Below, piece by piece: positions 1 to 8,213 of a stretch of 64,000 nt of DNA (positions within the stretch are counted from its first letter, which is position 1; each line of letters begins with the position of its first letter). The stretch covers positions 806,001 through 870,000 of the forward strand of contig NZ_CP114767.1 in assembly GCF_027359925.1 (NCBI RefSeq). The letters run 5' to 3'. A model generated the notes under the pieces. The model was not told where the DNA came from. It saw nothing but the letters and a program-made list of their open reading frames with translations, and searched no databases. The stretch is from Hymenobacter canadensis. GTDB lineage: Bacteria; Bacteroidota; Bacteroidia; Cytophagales; Hymenobacteraceae. Position numbers and translations under genes: made by a program.

Positions 1-1059
1 CATCTTCTCGGGCAAACCGCCCACGTTGTGGTGGCTCTTGATGGTCACGGATGAGCCGTGTACCGATACACTCTCAATAACATCCGGATAAATGGTGCCC
101 TGGGCCAGCCAGCGGGCGCCCTCCACCTTCTGGGCCTCGCGGTCGAACACCTCAATAAAGGTGCGGCCGATGGCCTTGCGCTTCTGCTCAGGGTCCGTCA
201 GGCCCGCCAGCGCGTCGTAAAATTCCTGCGAGGCATCTACGCCGCGCACGTTCAAACCCAAGCCCTGGTAGGAGTGGAGCACCTGCTCGTACTCGTCTTT
301 GCGCAGCAGGCCGTTGTTCACGAAAATGCCATGCAAACGCGTGCCGATGGCCTTGTGCAGCAGCAGCGCCGCCACCGATGAATCCACGCCGCCCGAAAGG
401 CCCAGAATCACTTGGTCCTGCTCGCCGATAGTGCGCTGCAGGGTTTCTACCATGCTGTCCACGAAGTGCTCCGGCGTCCAGCTCTGGTCGAGGCCGCAGA
501 TGTTCACCACGAAGTTCTGGAGCAGCGTTTTGCCGTCCGTCGAGTGCGTGACTTCCGGGTGGAACTGGATGCCGTAGGTTTCCTGACCGGCTATTTTGAA
601 AGCCGCCACGGCCACTTCCGGCGTGCTGGCTACAATGTCGAAGCCGGCTGGTAGCGTCTTAATCGTGTCGCCGTGCGACATCCACACCTGCGACTCGGTG
701 GGCACACCGTGCAGTAGTGGGCTTTCGTGGTGGACGTGGCTGAGGCGGGCGCGGCCGTACTCGCGGATGGTGGCGGGCAGCACTTCGCCGCCCTGCTGGT
801 GGGCCAGCAGCTGTGCGCCGTAGCACACGCCCAGCACCGGTACCTGGCCTAGGTAGGCGCTCAGGTCAGGGCTCGGCGAGTCGGCGTCGCGCACGGAACA
901 TGGGGAACCCGAAAGCACAACGCCCCGGATATCCTCAGTGAGGGCCGGGGCGTGGTTATACGGATGGATTTCGCAGTAGACATTCAGCTCCCGGATGCGC
1001 CGGGCAATGAGTTGCGTGTACTGCGACCCAAAATCGAGAATCAGGATTTGTTGAGGCAT
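1..1059 (-). CDS. guaA: GMP synthase (glutamine-hydrolysing), 3' part missing
   Basis: Converts XMP to GMP using ATP and glutamine in cytosolic purine synthesis. The first 353 residues are present and the reading frame runs off the left edge. The protein opens [20 protein letters not shown], typical of GuaA. The class I amidotransferase domain shows the nucleophile Cys77 in GVCYGAQL and a later HPEVTHS His/Glu pair. The ATP-pyrophosphatase loop LSGGVDSS follows, then the start of the dimerisation region. The ATG at 1059 lies four bases after a TAGCTTTG word, which suggests a leaderless or nearly leaderless mRNA. Identity is very secure; only the C-terminal part is unseen. Confidence 0.97.
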   Translation of the reverse strand, partial: MPQQILILDFGSQYTQLIARRIRELNVYCEIHPYNHAPALTEDIRGVVLSGSPCSVRDADSPSPDLSAYLGQVPVLGVCYGAQLLAHQQGGEVLPATIREYGRARLSHVHHESPLLHGVPTESQVWMSHGDTIKTLPAGFDIVASTPEVAVAAFKIAGQETYGIQFHPEVTHSTDGKTLLQNFVVNICGLDQSWTPEHFVDSMVETLQRTIGEQDQVILGLSGGVDSSVAALLLHKAIGTRLHGIFVNNGLLRKDEYEQVLHSYQGLGLNVRGVDASQEFYDALAGLTDPEQKRKAIGRTFIEVFDREAQKVEGARWLAQGTIYPDVIESVSVHGSSVTIKSHHNVGGLPEKM

Positions 1060-1063
1060 AGTG

Positions 1064-1071
1064 CAAAGCTA
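1064..1071 (-). promoter_or_regulatory. -7 promoter element of guaA
   Basis: On the minus strand this reads TAGCTTTG, a full match to the Bacteroidota -7 consensus TAnnTTTG. Four bases separate it from the guaA ATG, so transcription probably starts at or next to the start codon. I see no clear -33 TTG. Confidence 0.55.
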
Positions 1072-1288
1072 CTAACGGATTTTGCGGAATAGGAAACTTC
1101 CGGCATATTAATCAGGTAAAAGCGTCTGTCAGCAATCTTGCTCGGGCCTGCAGGCGCCGTACCTTGCCGCATAGTGGCCAGGATGCCAATTGCGGCGTGA
1201 CGTTTGTTATACCGGTACGCATCTGCCCGGGCAGATGCGGCAGGGCCGGGTTTGCAGATTGGAAGTTTCATCATCTTTTACGTTTGCC

Positions 1289-1699
1289 ATGCTTTTCAAG
1301 AGCGTTTTTGTAGGGGTGTTGGCGGTTGCGGGCCTGGCATCATGGGTGCCGGCTGCTTCGTCGGTTGTTCAGGCACGGACAGAGCCTCAGCAGACGGCCC
1401 CGCACCAGCTGGTGGGCACCGTGGCCAACCGCAGCGGCGAGCCGCTGGCTGGTGCCACCGTCATGCTGGCCGCCAACCGCAACTCGTCGGTTATCACCAA
1501 TTCCGCCGGGCGCTTTCTGCTGCCCAGCCCACAGCCTACCCCTGAGCTGCGCGTCAGCTTCGCCGGCTACTACGACACCACCGTGGTGATGCCGCCGGCC
1601 GGCCAGCCGCTGGTGGTGGAGCTGCGGGCCGTGGCTCGTTACAAAAAGCAGCTTAAAAAGCAGCTGAAATCGGCTGATAAAGCCTGGCGCAAAAACTAG
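1289..1699 (+). CDS. Small exported protein with CarboxypepD_reg-like domain
   Basis: A 136-residue protein with an N-terminal signal peptide (MLFKSVFVGVLAVAGL, cleavage probably after a V-Q-A motif). A single beta-sandwich of the carboxypeptidase-regulatory-like type follows: LVGTVANRSGEPLAGATVML, then NSAGRFLLP and FAGYYDTTVV. The tail is Lys-rich (KKQLKKQLKS). In Bacteroidota this domain usually sits at the front of TonB-dependent receptors; here it stands alone, so a periplasmic or surface role is inferred and the ligand is unknown. I chose the ATG at 1289 because it gives a good signal peptide. A TACGTTTG word at 1279-1286 ends only two bases before it, so if that promoter is real a later start is possible. 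The 1060-1288 gap otherwise shows nothing. Confidence 0.75.
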   Translation: MLFKSVFVGVLAVAGLASWVPAASSVVQARTEPQQTAPHQLVGTVANRSGEPLAGATVMLAANRNSSVITNSAGRFLLPSPQPTPELRVSFAGYYDTTVVMPPAGQPLVVELRAVARYKKQLKKQLKSADKAWRKN

Positions 1700-1815
1700 G
1701 GCAGCTCTTTGGGCAAGAACGACTTACTGCCTGCCGACAACCTCCCGCCCGGTTGCTGCCGCAGAATTTCCAGGAAAATAGTTGCCAGGGATGGCGCAAT
1801 AGCCGAATCTGTGCG

Positions 1816-1823
1816 TACCTTTG
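1816..1823 (+). promoter_or_regulatory. -7 promoter element of the SRP RNA
   Basis: TACCTTTG matches TAnnTTTG exactly and ends five bases before the first paired base of the SRP RNA, as expected for its transcription start. No convincing -33 TTG at about 20 bases upstream. Confidence 0.6.
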
Positions 1824-1828
1824 ACCCG

Positions 1829-1920
1829 GCGAGTCAGAACGACCAGCTCCTGTTGAACTCCCCCAGGACCGGAAGGTAGCAAGGGTAGACGGTTGAGCGG
1901 TGCGATTTTGGCTCGCTTTT
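1829..1920 (+). ncRNA. ffs: Signal recognition particle RNA (small bacterial 4.5S type)
   Basis: The conserved SRP domain IV core is visible: CCCCCAGGACCGGAAGGTAG at 1859-1878 followed by CAAGGGTAGA, with the GGAA tetraloop and the asymmetric internal loop bound by Ffh. The ends pair: GCGAGTC (1829-1835) with GGCTCGC (1910-1916), one G-U. A run of T follows (1917-1922), so the 3' end is probably an intrinsic terminator. The RNA works with Ffh, encoded at 30877-32226, to target membrane and secreted proteins. No Alu domain is seen, consistent with the short form. Confidence 0.9.
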
Positions 1921-1983
1921 TTATTACGGATTGCGCCGAATATTTTCGGATTTCACGGAAGCGTGGCCAGTTCGACAGCAAGC

Positions 1984-2010
1984 AAAAAGCGGCTCCTGAA
2001 GCCGCTTTTT
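1984..2010 (+). terminator. Intrinsic terminator hairpin
   Basis: AAAAAGCGGC-TCCTGAA-GCCGCTTTTT forms a strong stem with A and T runs on either side, so it can act in both directions. It lies after the SRP RNA and before the transaldolase promoter. It is flanked by AATCCG-rich sequence (1922-1962 and 2060-2097). Confidence 0.75.
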
Positions 2011-2097
2011 GTGTTTTATGGCCTCAGCAGAGGGCTATACGCTGGCGTGGTAGGCTACAAAATCCGCGCAATCCGAAGAATCCGTTTAATCCGTGAG

Positions 2098-2105
2098 TAG
2101 CTTTG
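2098..2105 (+). promoter_or_regulatory. -7 promoter element of the transaldolase-family gene
   Basis: TAGCTTTG, an exact TAnnTTTG match, 28 bases before the ATG at 2134. The sequence just upstream is a degenerate run of AATCCG units (2060-2097). No clear -33 element. Confidence 0.5.
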
Positions 2106-2133
2106 CAGCCATTGTTGTTCCCAACCTACCCGC

Positions 2134-2790
2134 ATGAAATTCTTCATTGACACCGCCAACCTGAAAGAAATTCAGGAGGCCGTAGAACTTGGCGTCCTCG
2201 ACGGCGTGACCACCAACCCTTCGCTGATGGCCAAAGAGGGCATCCGCGGCACCGATGCGGTGCTGAGCCACTACAAGCAGATCTGCGAGTTGGTGGACGG
2301 CGACGTATCGGCCGAGGTAATTGCTACCGATTTCGAGGGCATCATCCGGGAAGGCGAGGCCCTGGCCGACCTGCACCCCAACATCGTGGTGAAAGTGCCC
2401 ATGATCCGGGACGGCGTGAAAGCCATCAAGTATTTCTCGGAGAAAGGCATCAAAACCAACTGCACGCTGATTTTCTCGGCCGGGCAGGCACTGCTGGCCG
2501 CCAAAGCCGGCGCCACTTACGTGTCGCCGTTTGTGGGCCGCCTCGATGATATCGGGCACGACGGCCTGCAACTGGTGCAGCAGATCGTGGACATCTTCTC
2601 GAACTACGGCTACCCCACGCAGGTGCTGGCGGCTTCTGTGCGCCACGTGCCGCACCTGCTGCAGTGCGCTGAGCTTGGGGCCGATGTGGTAACCTGCCCG
2701 CTGAACGTCATCACCGGCCTGCTCAACCACCCGCTCACCGACAAAGGCCTGGCCACGTTCCTGGCCGACCATGCCAAGGTGAATGGCTAG
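2134..2790 (+). CDS. Transaldolase / fructose-6-phosphate aldolase family protein
   Basis: A 218-residue short transaldolase of the TalC/MipB/FSA subfamily, a cytosolic TIM-barrel that uses a lysine Schiff base to cleave or transfer a dihydroxyacetone unit. Diagnostic stretches are [21 protein letters not shown] (residues 25-32) and NIVVKVPM with the catalytic lysine at 87. Later come [20 protein letters not shown] and the LGADVVTCP strand. The length matches this subfamily rather than the roughly 320-residue E. coli TalB type. Most annotated members act as transaldolases in the pentose phosphate pathway; some are fructose-6-phosphate aldolases, and sequence alone does not settle which. Confidence 0.9.
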   Translation: MKFFIDTANLKEIQEAVELGVLDGVTTNPSLMAKEGIRGTDAVLSHYKQICELVDGDVSAEVIATDFEGIIREGEALADLHPNIVVKVPMIRDGVKAIKYFSEKGIKTNCTLIFSAGQALLAAKAGATYVSPFVGRLDDIGHDGLQLVQQIVDIFSNYGYPTQVLAASVRHVPHLLQCAELGADVVTCPLNVITGLLNHPLTDKGLATFLADHAKVNG

Positions 2791-2791
2791 C

Positions 2792-2917
2792 TGAGGTGCT
2801 GATTTTTGATGTGTTGATGTGCTGACTGGCTTCGCTACGTATCGTCGTCAACTACCGGCTAAGCTCATTCACAAGCAACGCATCAGCATATCAACAGATT
2901 AACAATCAGCCCATCAA
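2792..2917 (+). repeat. Imperfect inverted low-complexity repeat upstream of the 67-residue ORF
   Basis: The left part is built from GTGCTGA/TTGATGTG words (GCTGATTTTTGATGTGTTGA). The right part (about 2876-2917) carries their complements: CATCAGCATATCAACAG and AATCAGCCCATCAA. The right arm ends four bases before the ATG at 2921. Similar degenerate spacers abut other start codons in this window. Confidence 0.45.
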
Positions 2918-2920
2918 GCT

Positions 2921-3124
2921 ATGTACATTATCAAAGTAAAAGGCAAGGCCAAGATTCCGGATTACATCCAGCTGCGCGACGAGGAGTTTGTGCTCATCGC
3001 CTACTTCCGCGCCGACCGGCCGCTGAAGGACCTGCACCGCTACGGGCTGCAGGGCAAGGAAGAGCCGCTGGCCGCCGTTATCGAAGGCCTGGCGTTTGGC
3101 AAGCTGCAGAAGCTGGAAGTCTGA
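2921..3124 (+). CDS. Small conserved-looking hypothetical protein
   Basis: A 67-residue soluble protein beginning MYIIKVKGKAKIPDYIQLRD. It has an alternating hydrophobic/charged pattern (EFVLIAYFRADRPLKDLHRY), no signal peptide and no membrane segment. Codon use resembles the neighbours, which favours a real gene. It lies upstream of the FtsE-type ATPase on the same strand, but a large hairpin followed by six T separates them, so co-transcription is doubtful. I do not recognise the family. Confidence 0.7.
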   Translation: MYIIKVKGKAKIPDYIQLRDEEFVLIAYFRADRPLKDLHRYGLQGKEEPLAAVIEGLAFGKLQKLEV

Positions 3125-3146
3125 GCTGCCGCGCCCCGTTTTAGGG

Positions 3147-3226
3147 TTCCGGATGAAGTGAAACTGTGGGGCTGGCCGGGTTTACCGGCCGGCCACCAGT
3201 TGGCTTCATCCGGAATTCTGTTTTTT
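3147..3226 (+). terminator. Long inverted repeat with terminator-like T run
   Basis: TTCCGGATGAAG (3147-3158) pairs exactly with CTTCATCCGGAA (3204-3215). An inner stem GGCCGG...CCGGCC and a T-rich tail (TTTTTT at 3221-3226) follow. It probably ends the transcript of the 67-residue ORF just before the ftsE-like promoter, and it also has the form of the other intergenic palindromes in this window. Confidence 0.6.
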
Positions 3227-3246
3227 CAGGAAGTCCATCTGCCCCG

Positions 3247-3254
3247 TATCTTCG
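3247..3254 (+). promoter_or_regulatory. -7-like element, leaderless start of the FtsE-type gene
   Basis: TATCTTCG, one base from TAnnTTTG, placed exactly four bases before the ATG at 3259. The same spacing is seen at guaA, pseI and the GT4 gene. It supports choosing the start at 3259. Confidence 0.45.
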
Positions 3255-3258
3255 CCCT

Positions 3259-3972
3259 ATGCCTACTGCCACCAACCCCGTTATTGAGCTCCACGACGCC
3301 TATATTATGCAGGACGTGAACACCGTGCTGCAGAAGGTGACGTTCACGCTCGACAAAGGCGAATTTGCCTATCTGGTGGGCCGCACCGGCTCCGGCAAAA
3401 GCTCGCTGCTGAAAACCCTGTACGCCGATCTGGCGCTGGGCGGCGGCACGGGCACGGTGGTCGGCTTCCCGCTGCCTAAGCTCAGCAGCGGCAGCAAGGT
3501 GCCGTTTCTGCGGCGGAAGCTGGGCATCATCTTCCAGGATTTCCAGCTGCTGTTCGACCGCACGGTGGCCGAAAATATGCTGTTTGTGCTGAACGCCACC
3601 GGCTGGAACGGCAAAGCCCGCAAGCAGCAGCGCATTTCGGAAGTGCTGATGCAGGTGGGGCTGGCCAACTCGGCGGCTAAGATGCCGCACCAGCTTTCTG
3701 GCGGCGAGCAGCAGCGGGTGGTTATTGCCCGGGCCCTGCTCAACGAGCCGCTGCTGCTGCTGGCCGACGAGCCCACCGGCAACCTCGACCCCGACGTGGC
3801 CGACAGCATCATGCGCCTGTTCGTGGAAATCAACAACTCCGGCACGGCCGTGCTCATGGCCACCCACAACTACCAGATCATCCAGCAGTATCCCAAGCGC
3901 GTGCTCAAGTGCGAGCAGGGCCAGCTGGTGGACTCGGCCACCACGCCCTTCCAGCTGCAGGGCGACCGGTAA
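3259..3972 (+). CDS. ftsE: FtsE-type ABC transporter ATPase
   Basis: A 237-residue ABC ATPase resembling FtsE, which pairs with the membrane protein FtsX to couple cell division to peptidoglycan hydrolysis. Walker A is GRTGSGKSS at residues 41-49. The Q-loop is FQDFQLL, the signature LSGGEQQR and Walker B LLLLADEPT, followed by a D-loop NLDPD and the switch histidine in MATHNYQII. The start at 3259 is preferred over an upstream in-frame ATG at 3166, which would fall inside the inverted repeat and add non-homologous residues. No FtsX-like permease is adjacent, so the partner must be elsewhere; a MacB/LolD-like role cannot be excluded. Confidence 0.85.
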   Translation: MPTATNPVIELHDAYIMQDVNTVLQKVTFTLDKGEFAYLVGRTGSGKSSLLKTLYADLALGGGTGTVVGFPLPKLSSGSKVPFLRRKLGIIFQDFQLLFDRTVAENMLFVLNATGWNGKARKQQRISEVLMQVGLANSAAKMPHQLSGGEQQRVVIARALLNEPLLLLADEPTGNLDPDVADSIMRLFVEINNSGTAVLMATHNYQIIQQYPKRVLKCEQGQLVDSATTPFQLQGDR

Positions 3973-4030
3973 GCGGTGGCGTTGGTCAAGCAGAATGGGA
4001 GAGTAGGGCTGCTCTTGCGCGTCACTGCTA

Positions 4031-4066
4031 ATTCTTAATTCCTAATTCTCAATTCTCAATTCTCAA
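4031..4066 (+). repeat. AATTCTC-type degenerate tandem repeat before a start codon
   Basis: About five copies of a 7-base unit (AATTCTT, AATTCCT, AATTCTC x3) run directly into the TTG start at 4067. The third of the window's gene-abutting low-complexity spacers; function unknown. Confidence 0.6.
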
Positions 4067-4963
4067 TTGAATCCCCCCGGCCTTTCGGTGCTGATTCCGG
4101 TGTATAACCGCGACGTGACGCCGCTGGTCCGTGCCCTGCTGGCCCAGGCTGCTGACTGGGGTGGGCCGGTGGAAATCCACTGCCTCGACGACGCCTCCGC
4201 CCCGCAGTATCGCCGCCTGAACCAGGCGCTGGCCGCGCTGCCGGGCGTGTGCTACCAGGAGCTGCCCCGGAACGTAGGGCGCGCGGCCATCCGCAACCAA
4301 CTGGCCGCCGCCGCCGCCCACGAGTGGCTGCTGCTGCTCGACAACGACAGCCTGCTGCCGGATGGACAGTTTCTGGCCCGCTACGCCGCGGCCCGACTGC
4401 TGGCGCCAGTGCTGGTGGGCGGCACCACTTATGAGGCGCTGCCACCAGTTGAGCCGGAGCTGTACCTGCGCTGGTTGTACGGGCGGCGGCGCGAGGCCCG
4501 GCCGGCGGCCCTGCGCCAGCGGGCTCCGCACGGCCAGCTTACGCTCAATAACATGCTGGTGCAGGCGACCGTGTTCCGCCGGTTTGGCCTCGATGAAACC
4601 CTGACCCGCTACGGCCACGAAGACACCAAGTTCGGCTGGCTGCTGCGGCAGGCCGGCACCAGCGTGCATCACCTCGATAACCCCGTATTGCACGATGGGC
4701 TGGAGCCTGCGGCCCTGTTTCTGAGCAAGACGCACGATGCCGTCCGCAACTTGGCGCGCCTTTACCACGCCGAGGGCCTGGGCGCCGATACCAAGCTGCT
4801 AAAGGCCGCGTTGCAGCTGCGCCGCTGGGGCCTCGGCGAGGCAGTGCGCGTGGCGTTTGCGCTGCGGCAGCAGCAGGTGCGCCAAAACCTGCTCTCCGGC
4901 CAGCCCAGCCTGCGCCAGCTCGATGCCATCAAGCTCTACTGGCTGCTAACAGAGCTGAAGTAG
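4067..4963 (+). CDS. Glycosyltransferase family 2
   Basis: A 298-residue GT-A fold transferase that would move a sugar from a nucleotide-sugar to an acceptor at the cytoplasmic face of the membrane. The N-terminus LSVLIPVYNRDVTPLV is the typical GT2 opening. CLDDAS and the DXD-like LLLLDNDSLLP follow, with a later GHEDTKFGWLLRQAG, which is like the ED motif of GT2 enzymes. The only in-frame start near the first beta strand is TTG at 4067, straight after the AATTCTC repeat. Acceptor and sugar are unknown. It stands alone rather than in a glycan cluster. Confidence 0.85.
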   Translation: MNPPGLSVLIPVYNRDVTPLVRALLAQAADWGGPVEIHCLDDASAPQYRRLNQALAALPGVCYQELPRNVGRAAIRNQLAAAAAHEWLLLLDNDSLLPDGQFLARYAAARLLAPVLVGGTTYEALPPVEPELYLRWLYGRRREARPAALRQRAPHGQLTLNNMLVQATVFRRFGLDETLTRYGHEDTKFGWLLRQAGTSVHHLDNPVLHDGLEPAALFLSKTHDAVRNLARLYHAEGLGADTKLLKAALQLRRWGLGEAVRVAFALRQQQVRQNLLSGQPSLRQLDAIKLYWLLTELK

Positions 4964-4997
4964 CCGCTGCGCAGAAACAAACCCCAAAGCATAAGGC

Positions 4998-5036
4998 ACA
5001 AAAAAAGGCCCCTTCCCTTGCAGGAAGAGGCCTTTG
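4998..5036 (-). terminator. Intrinsic terminator of the coiled-coil gene
   Basis: On the minus strand AAAGGCCTCTTCC pairs with GGAAGGGGCCTTT around a TGCAAG-type loop and is followed by a T run (the A7 at 4999-5006 on the plus strand). It lies 15 bases past the stop of the minus-strand gene at 5051. Confidence 0.75.
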
Positions 5037-5050
5037 ACCCGGGTGGGTGC

Positions 5051-5950
5051 TTAGTCGTTATCGGTGTTTTTAACTTCCGATTTCACTTCTTTGAACGCGC
5101 CCTTCACGGCGCTGCCAACTTTCTTGCCGGCACCTTTCACGTCGGAGGCAGTGTTGCTGGCGGCCTGGCCTACCTTGCTGCGCTCGTCGGCGGTTTCTTC
5201 CTCCACATTGTTGGCGCCCTGGCTCACGGCGTCAGCTCCCTGAGCGGCCCGGGCTTCCGACTTGTCAAACGATTTAAAGGCGGCGTATTTCAGCTTTTCC
5301 TTCTGAATCTCGGCCAGATCTTTGGCCGGAATGTCGCCTTTCACCTTGTCGTAGGCTTCATCCAACGCACGCCACTCGGTATTGATATAGCGCCAGTCTT
5401 CGATGTCGTACTTGTCTTCGTTCTGCTTCACGTTGGCCACGAACTTCTCGTACGTAGCGCGGGCGTTGGAAGCAGTAATCTGGGCGGCCGGGCTCATGGG
5501 CTTGTAGTATTTGCCCGGCTTGGCGGTGCTCATGTCGGTAGTGGCAGCCGTACCTGTTGCTGCGGTAGCCATGTCAGCGCCGGCGCGGTTCTTCCAAGCC
5601 ATTTCGCGCTTGTCGTAAGCGGCGGTGTAGCGGGTGCGCAGGGTTTCTATTTCCTGACGGCGGGCGTCATCGTAGCCATCGGCGTATTTGTCTACGGCGG
5701 CTACTTTGGCATCGAAATCAGCTTTCATCTGCGCAGTTTCGCGGTCGTAGTCGGCTTCGGCTTCGGTCGCTACGGCGTCGGCTTTGGCTTCAGCATCCGA
5801 AACGAAGGTGGCGAAGTCGTTGTAGGCCTGGTCGCTTTCGGCCGAAATTTCTTTTTTCTGATCCTGGCTGCAGCTTACCTGCGTGAAGGCGCCGCCGCCC
5901 ATCAGCATCAAGGCTGCCAGGGCGCGGAGAGTGAGTTGTTTTTTGAACAT
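5051..5950 (-). CDS. Exported alpha-helical protein of unknown function
   Basis: A 299-residue protein with a signal peptide (MFKKQLTLRALAALMLMGGG). A cysteine at residue 28 (FTQVSC) could be a lipidation site, although the lipobox is not canonical. The rest is rich in Ala, Lys, Glu and Asp with heptad-like runs (residues about 35-110 and 160-235), so long helices or coiled coil are expected. The C-terminal 60 residues are LEA-like repeats of small and charged residues (GQAASNTASDVKGAGKKVGS, VKGAFKEVKSEVKN). This tail resembles CsbD/LEA-type stress proteins in composition only. A periplasmic stress or envelope role is a guess. Single gene with its own terminator. Confidence 0.75.
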   Translation of the reverse strand: MFKKQLTLRALAALMLMGGGAFTQVSCSQDQKKEISAESDQAYNDFATFVSDAEAKADAVATEAEADYDRETAQMKADFDAKVAAVDKYADGYDDARRQEIETLRTRYTAAYDKREMAWKNRAGADMATAATGTAATTDMSTAKPGKYYKPMSPAAQITASNARATYEKFVANVKQNEDKYDIEDWRYINTEWRALDEAYDKVKGDIPAKDLAEIQKEKLKYAAFKSFDKSEARAAQGADAVSQGANNVEEETADERSKVGQAASNTASDVKGAGKKVGSAVKGAFKEVKSEVKNTDND

Positions 5951-6108
5951 GGCGGGAGAGAGTGTGGTGGGTGAAGGGCCGTAGCAGCTGGTGCCCCGGC
6001 CTTGGCAGATATAACGCAGGCCGAACGCCGGAGGTTACGCCGGCCGTTTTGGCGGCCGGCGGGCCGGGGTTGTTCTATCTTTCGCGCTCATTCGCTTGCT
6101 TTGCCCCC

Positions 6109-7284
6109 GTGCCCACATCCACCCCGCCTTCATCACCCATTCAGCTGCTCGATTTGCCCGCCCAGCACGCGCCCATCCGGGCCGAGCTGGAAACGGTTCT
6201 GCGCCACGCCCTCAACGAGGCGGCTTTCATTCAGGGGCCGGCCGTGCAGCAGTTTGCGCAGGAGCTGAGCGACTACCTCGGCGGGCCGTACGTGGTGCCC
6301 TGCGCCAACGGCACCGACGCCCTGCAGCTGGCCCTGATGGCGCTACGCCTACCGCCTGGCACCGAGGTAATTGTGCCGGCCTTCACCTACGTGGCCACGC
6401 TGGAGGCCGCCGCCGTGCTGGGCTTGGTGCCCGTGCCGGCCGAGGTGCTGCCCGGTACCTTCAACCTCGATCCGCAGGCCGGTGCGGCTGCCATTACTGC
6501 CCGCACCGGCGCTATCGTGGCCGTGCACCTGTTCGGGCAGTGCGCCGATCTGGAGGCGCTGCGCACTCTGGCCGACCAGCACAGCGTGGCCCTGATTGAG
6601 GACAATGCCCAGGCCATCGGGGCCACGTTCCGCACCAGCTTGGGCGAAACCTGGGTGGCCGGCACGGTGGGAGAGGTGGGCACCACCTCGTTTTTTCCCA
6701 GCAAAAACCTGGGCGGCTTCGGCGACGGGGGCGCTTTGTTCACCCGCGATGAAGCCCGCGCCACCTACCTGCGCCAGCTCGCCAACCACGGCCAGACGCG
6801 TAAGTACCACCACGCCCATATCGGCCTCAACTCCCGCCTCGATACGCTGCAGGCCGCGCTGCTGCGCGTGAAATTGCCCCACCTGCCCGCCTGGACCGCC
6901 GCCCGTCAGCACGTAGCCGCCCGCTACGATGCCGCCCTGGCCGACGTACCCGGCCTGGCCGTTCCCGCCCGCGACCCGCGCAGCACCCACGTTTTCCACC
7001 AATACACCCTCACGCTAACTGACGACACGCCCGGCCGCCGCGACGCGCTGCAGCAGCACTTGGCGGCGCACGGCGTGCCCAGCGCCGTGTACTATCCGCT
7101 GCCCACGCATCTGCAGCCGGCCTATGCCCACCTGAGCTACCGCGCTGGGCAGTTTCCGGTGGCCGAGCGGCTGTGCAGGACGGTACTGTCGCTGCCCATT
7201 CACCCCACACTCAGCGACGAGCAGGTAGCCTACGTGGCTGCTGTGGTGCGCGCTGGCTGTCATTCCGACGAAGGAGGAATCTGA
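6109..7284 (+). CDS. DegT/DnrJ/EryC1 aminotransferase, WbpE/WlbC-like
   Basis: A 391-residue PLP sugar aminotransferase. It resembles WbpE/WlbC, which makes the 3-amino group of UDP-2-acetamido-3-amino-2,3-dideoxy-glucuronate. Matching stretches are IQLLDLPAQHAPIR, CANGTDALQLALMALRL, HLFGQCADLEAL and SFFPSKNLGGFGDGGALF (Schiff-base Lys199), then NSRLDTLQAALLRVKL. The GTG at 6109 is chosen because the homologous N-terminus starts about ten residues later; a TATCTTTC word at 6076-6083 may be its -7 box. The last residues (CHSDEGGI) and the stop codon are encoded by the left arm of the palindrome at 7258-7334. A WlbA-like dehydrogenase two genes downstream supports the pathway assignment; exact substrate is inferred. 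Confidence 0.85.
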   Translation: MPTSTPPSSPIQLLDLPAQHAPIRAELETVLRHALNEAAFIQGPAVQQFAQELSDYLGGPYVVPCANGTDALQLALMALRLPPGTEVIVPAFTYVATLEAAAVLGLVPVPAEVLPGTFNLDPQAGAAAITARTGAIVAVHLFGQCADLEALRTLADQHSVALIEDNAQAIGATFRTSLGETWVAGTVGEVGTTSFFPSKNLGGFGDGGALFTRDEARATYLRQLANHGQTRKYHHAHIGLNSRLDTLQAALLRVKLPHLPAWTAARQHVAARYDAALADVPGLAVPARDPRSTHVFHQYTLTLTDDTPGRRDALQQHLAAHGVPSAVYYPLPTHLQPAYAHLSYRAGQFPVAERLCRTVLSLPIHPTLSDEQVAYVAAVVRAGCHSDEGGI

Positions 7285-7334
7285 GTAGAAATCGTCTGGC
7301 TTTTACCTCAGATTCCTCCTTCGTCGGAATGACA
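7258..7334. repeat. Perfect 28-bp intergenic inverted repeat (GTCATTCCGA family)
   Basis: TGTCATTCCGACGAAGGAGG continues to position 7285 and is repeated in exact inverse at 7307-7334, with a 21-base loop. The TGA stop of the aminotransferase (7282-7284) lies in the left arm. It shares the terminal TGTCATTCCGA with the palindrome at 10920-11000. Confidence 0.9.
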
Positions 7335-7406
7335 AATACGTACTGGCACTGTTTTTTCTTTTCGCCGTATAGACACCACTTTTCACGCTTCCAGAATCTC
7401 CGATAT

Positions 7407-8213
7407 ATGCGCCGTTCCTTCCTGACGCTTCTTCTGCCACTGGCCGGGGTAGCCGCCCTCACCACCGCCGCCATCCACAAGCCCGCGCAGTTCAGCCTGT
7501 TTTCCATTCAGCAGGACATTGAGCTAGGTGCCCAGGTGGCCCGCCAGACCGACTCCACCTACCGTGCCAAAGGCCAGCTGCTGGAGCGCAGCCGTAACCC
7601 GCGCGCCTACCAGCTGCTCGATGGCGTGGTGAAGCGCGTGCTCGACAACGGCAACGTGAAGTACCGCACCCAGTTTCCCTGGGACGTGAAAATCATCAAG
7701 GACGACGCCGTGCAAAACGCCTTTGCCACGCCCGGCGGCCACATTTATGTGTATTCAGGATTGGTTAAGTTCCTGGATAATGAAAGCGAGCTGGCCGGTA
7801 TCCTGGGCCACGAAATTGCGCATTCCGACCGCCGCCACAGCACCCAGATGCTCCAGAAGCAGTACGGCACCAGCTTGCTGCTGGGCATCGTGCTCGGCAA
7901 CCGCTCCAATAGCCAACTGGTGCAGCTGGCGGCCGGCGTGGGCCAGCTCAAGTTCAGCCGCGACTACGAGCTCGACGCCGACAAATACTCCACCATCTAC
8001 CTCAACGGTACCCGCTATTACGACTGCGACGGCGCCGCCGGCTTCTTCATCAAGGCCGAAAAGCAGGGGGGAGGCGGCACGCCCGAGTTCCTGAGCACCC
8101 ACCCCAATCCCGGCTCGCGCATCACCAACATCCAGAAAAGTGCCCAGGCCCTGGGCTGCGCCAGCCGCTCGGTCAGCAACACCAACTTCGCGGAGCTGAA
8201 GCGGATTCTGTAA
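7407..8213 (+). CDS. M48-family zinc metalloprotease (membrane-anchored or lipoprotein-like)
   Basis: A 268-residue peptidase of the M48 family (HtpX/Oma1/BepA/LoiP type), likely periplasmic and involved in envelope protein quality control. It has an N-terminal hydrophobic signal/anchor (residues 5-22). The zinc site HEIAH is at 135-139 and the third ligand, Glu188, is in SRDYELDAD. A typical FATPGGHIYVYSGLV strand precedes the active site and STHPNPGSRI lies near the end. The ATG at 7407 gives a clean signal peptide; the longer frame runs back into the palindrome. It sits between the WbpE-like and WlbA-like genes but has no obvious link to them. Confidence 0.88.
   Translation: MRRSFLTLLLPLAGVAALTTAAIHKPAQFSLFSIQQDIELGAQVARQTDSTYRAKGQLLERSRNPRAYQLLDGVVKRVLDNGNVKYRTQFPWDVKIIKDDAVQNAFATPGGHIYVYSGLVKFLDNESELAGILGHEIAHSDRRHSTQMLQKQYGTSLLLGIVLGNRSNSQLVQLAAGVGQLKFSRDYELDADKYSTIYLNGTRYYDCDGAAGFFIKAEKQGGGGTPEFLSTHPNPGSRITNIQKSAQALGCASRSVSNTNFAELKRIL

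Noticed and set aside
1279..1286. TACGTTTG as promoter of the 1289 gene
   Set aside because: Only two bases separate it from the ATG, which would place the start of transcription inside the coding region; kept only as a note.
5018..5974. 318-codon plus-strand ORF with hydrophobic sequence
   Set aside because: Antisense to the Lys/Glu/Ala-rich exported protein; apparent hydrophobic helices arise from the complement of charged codons.
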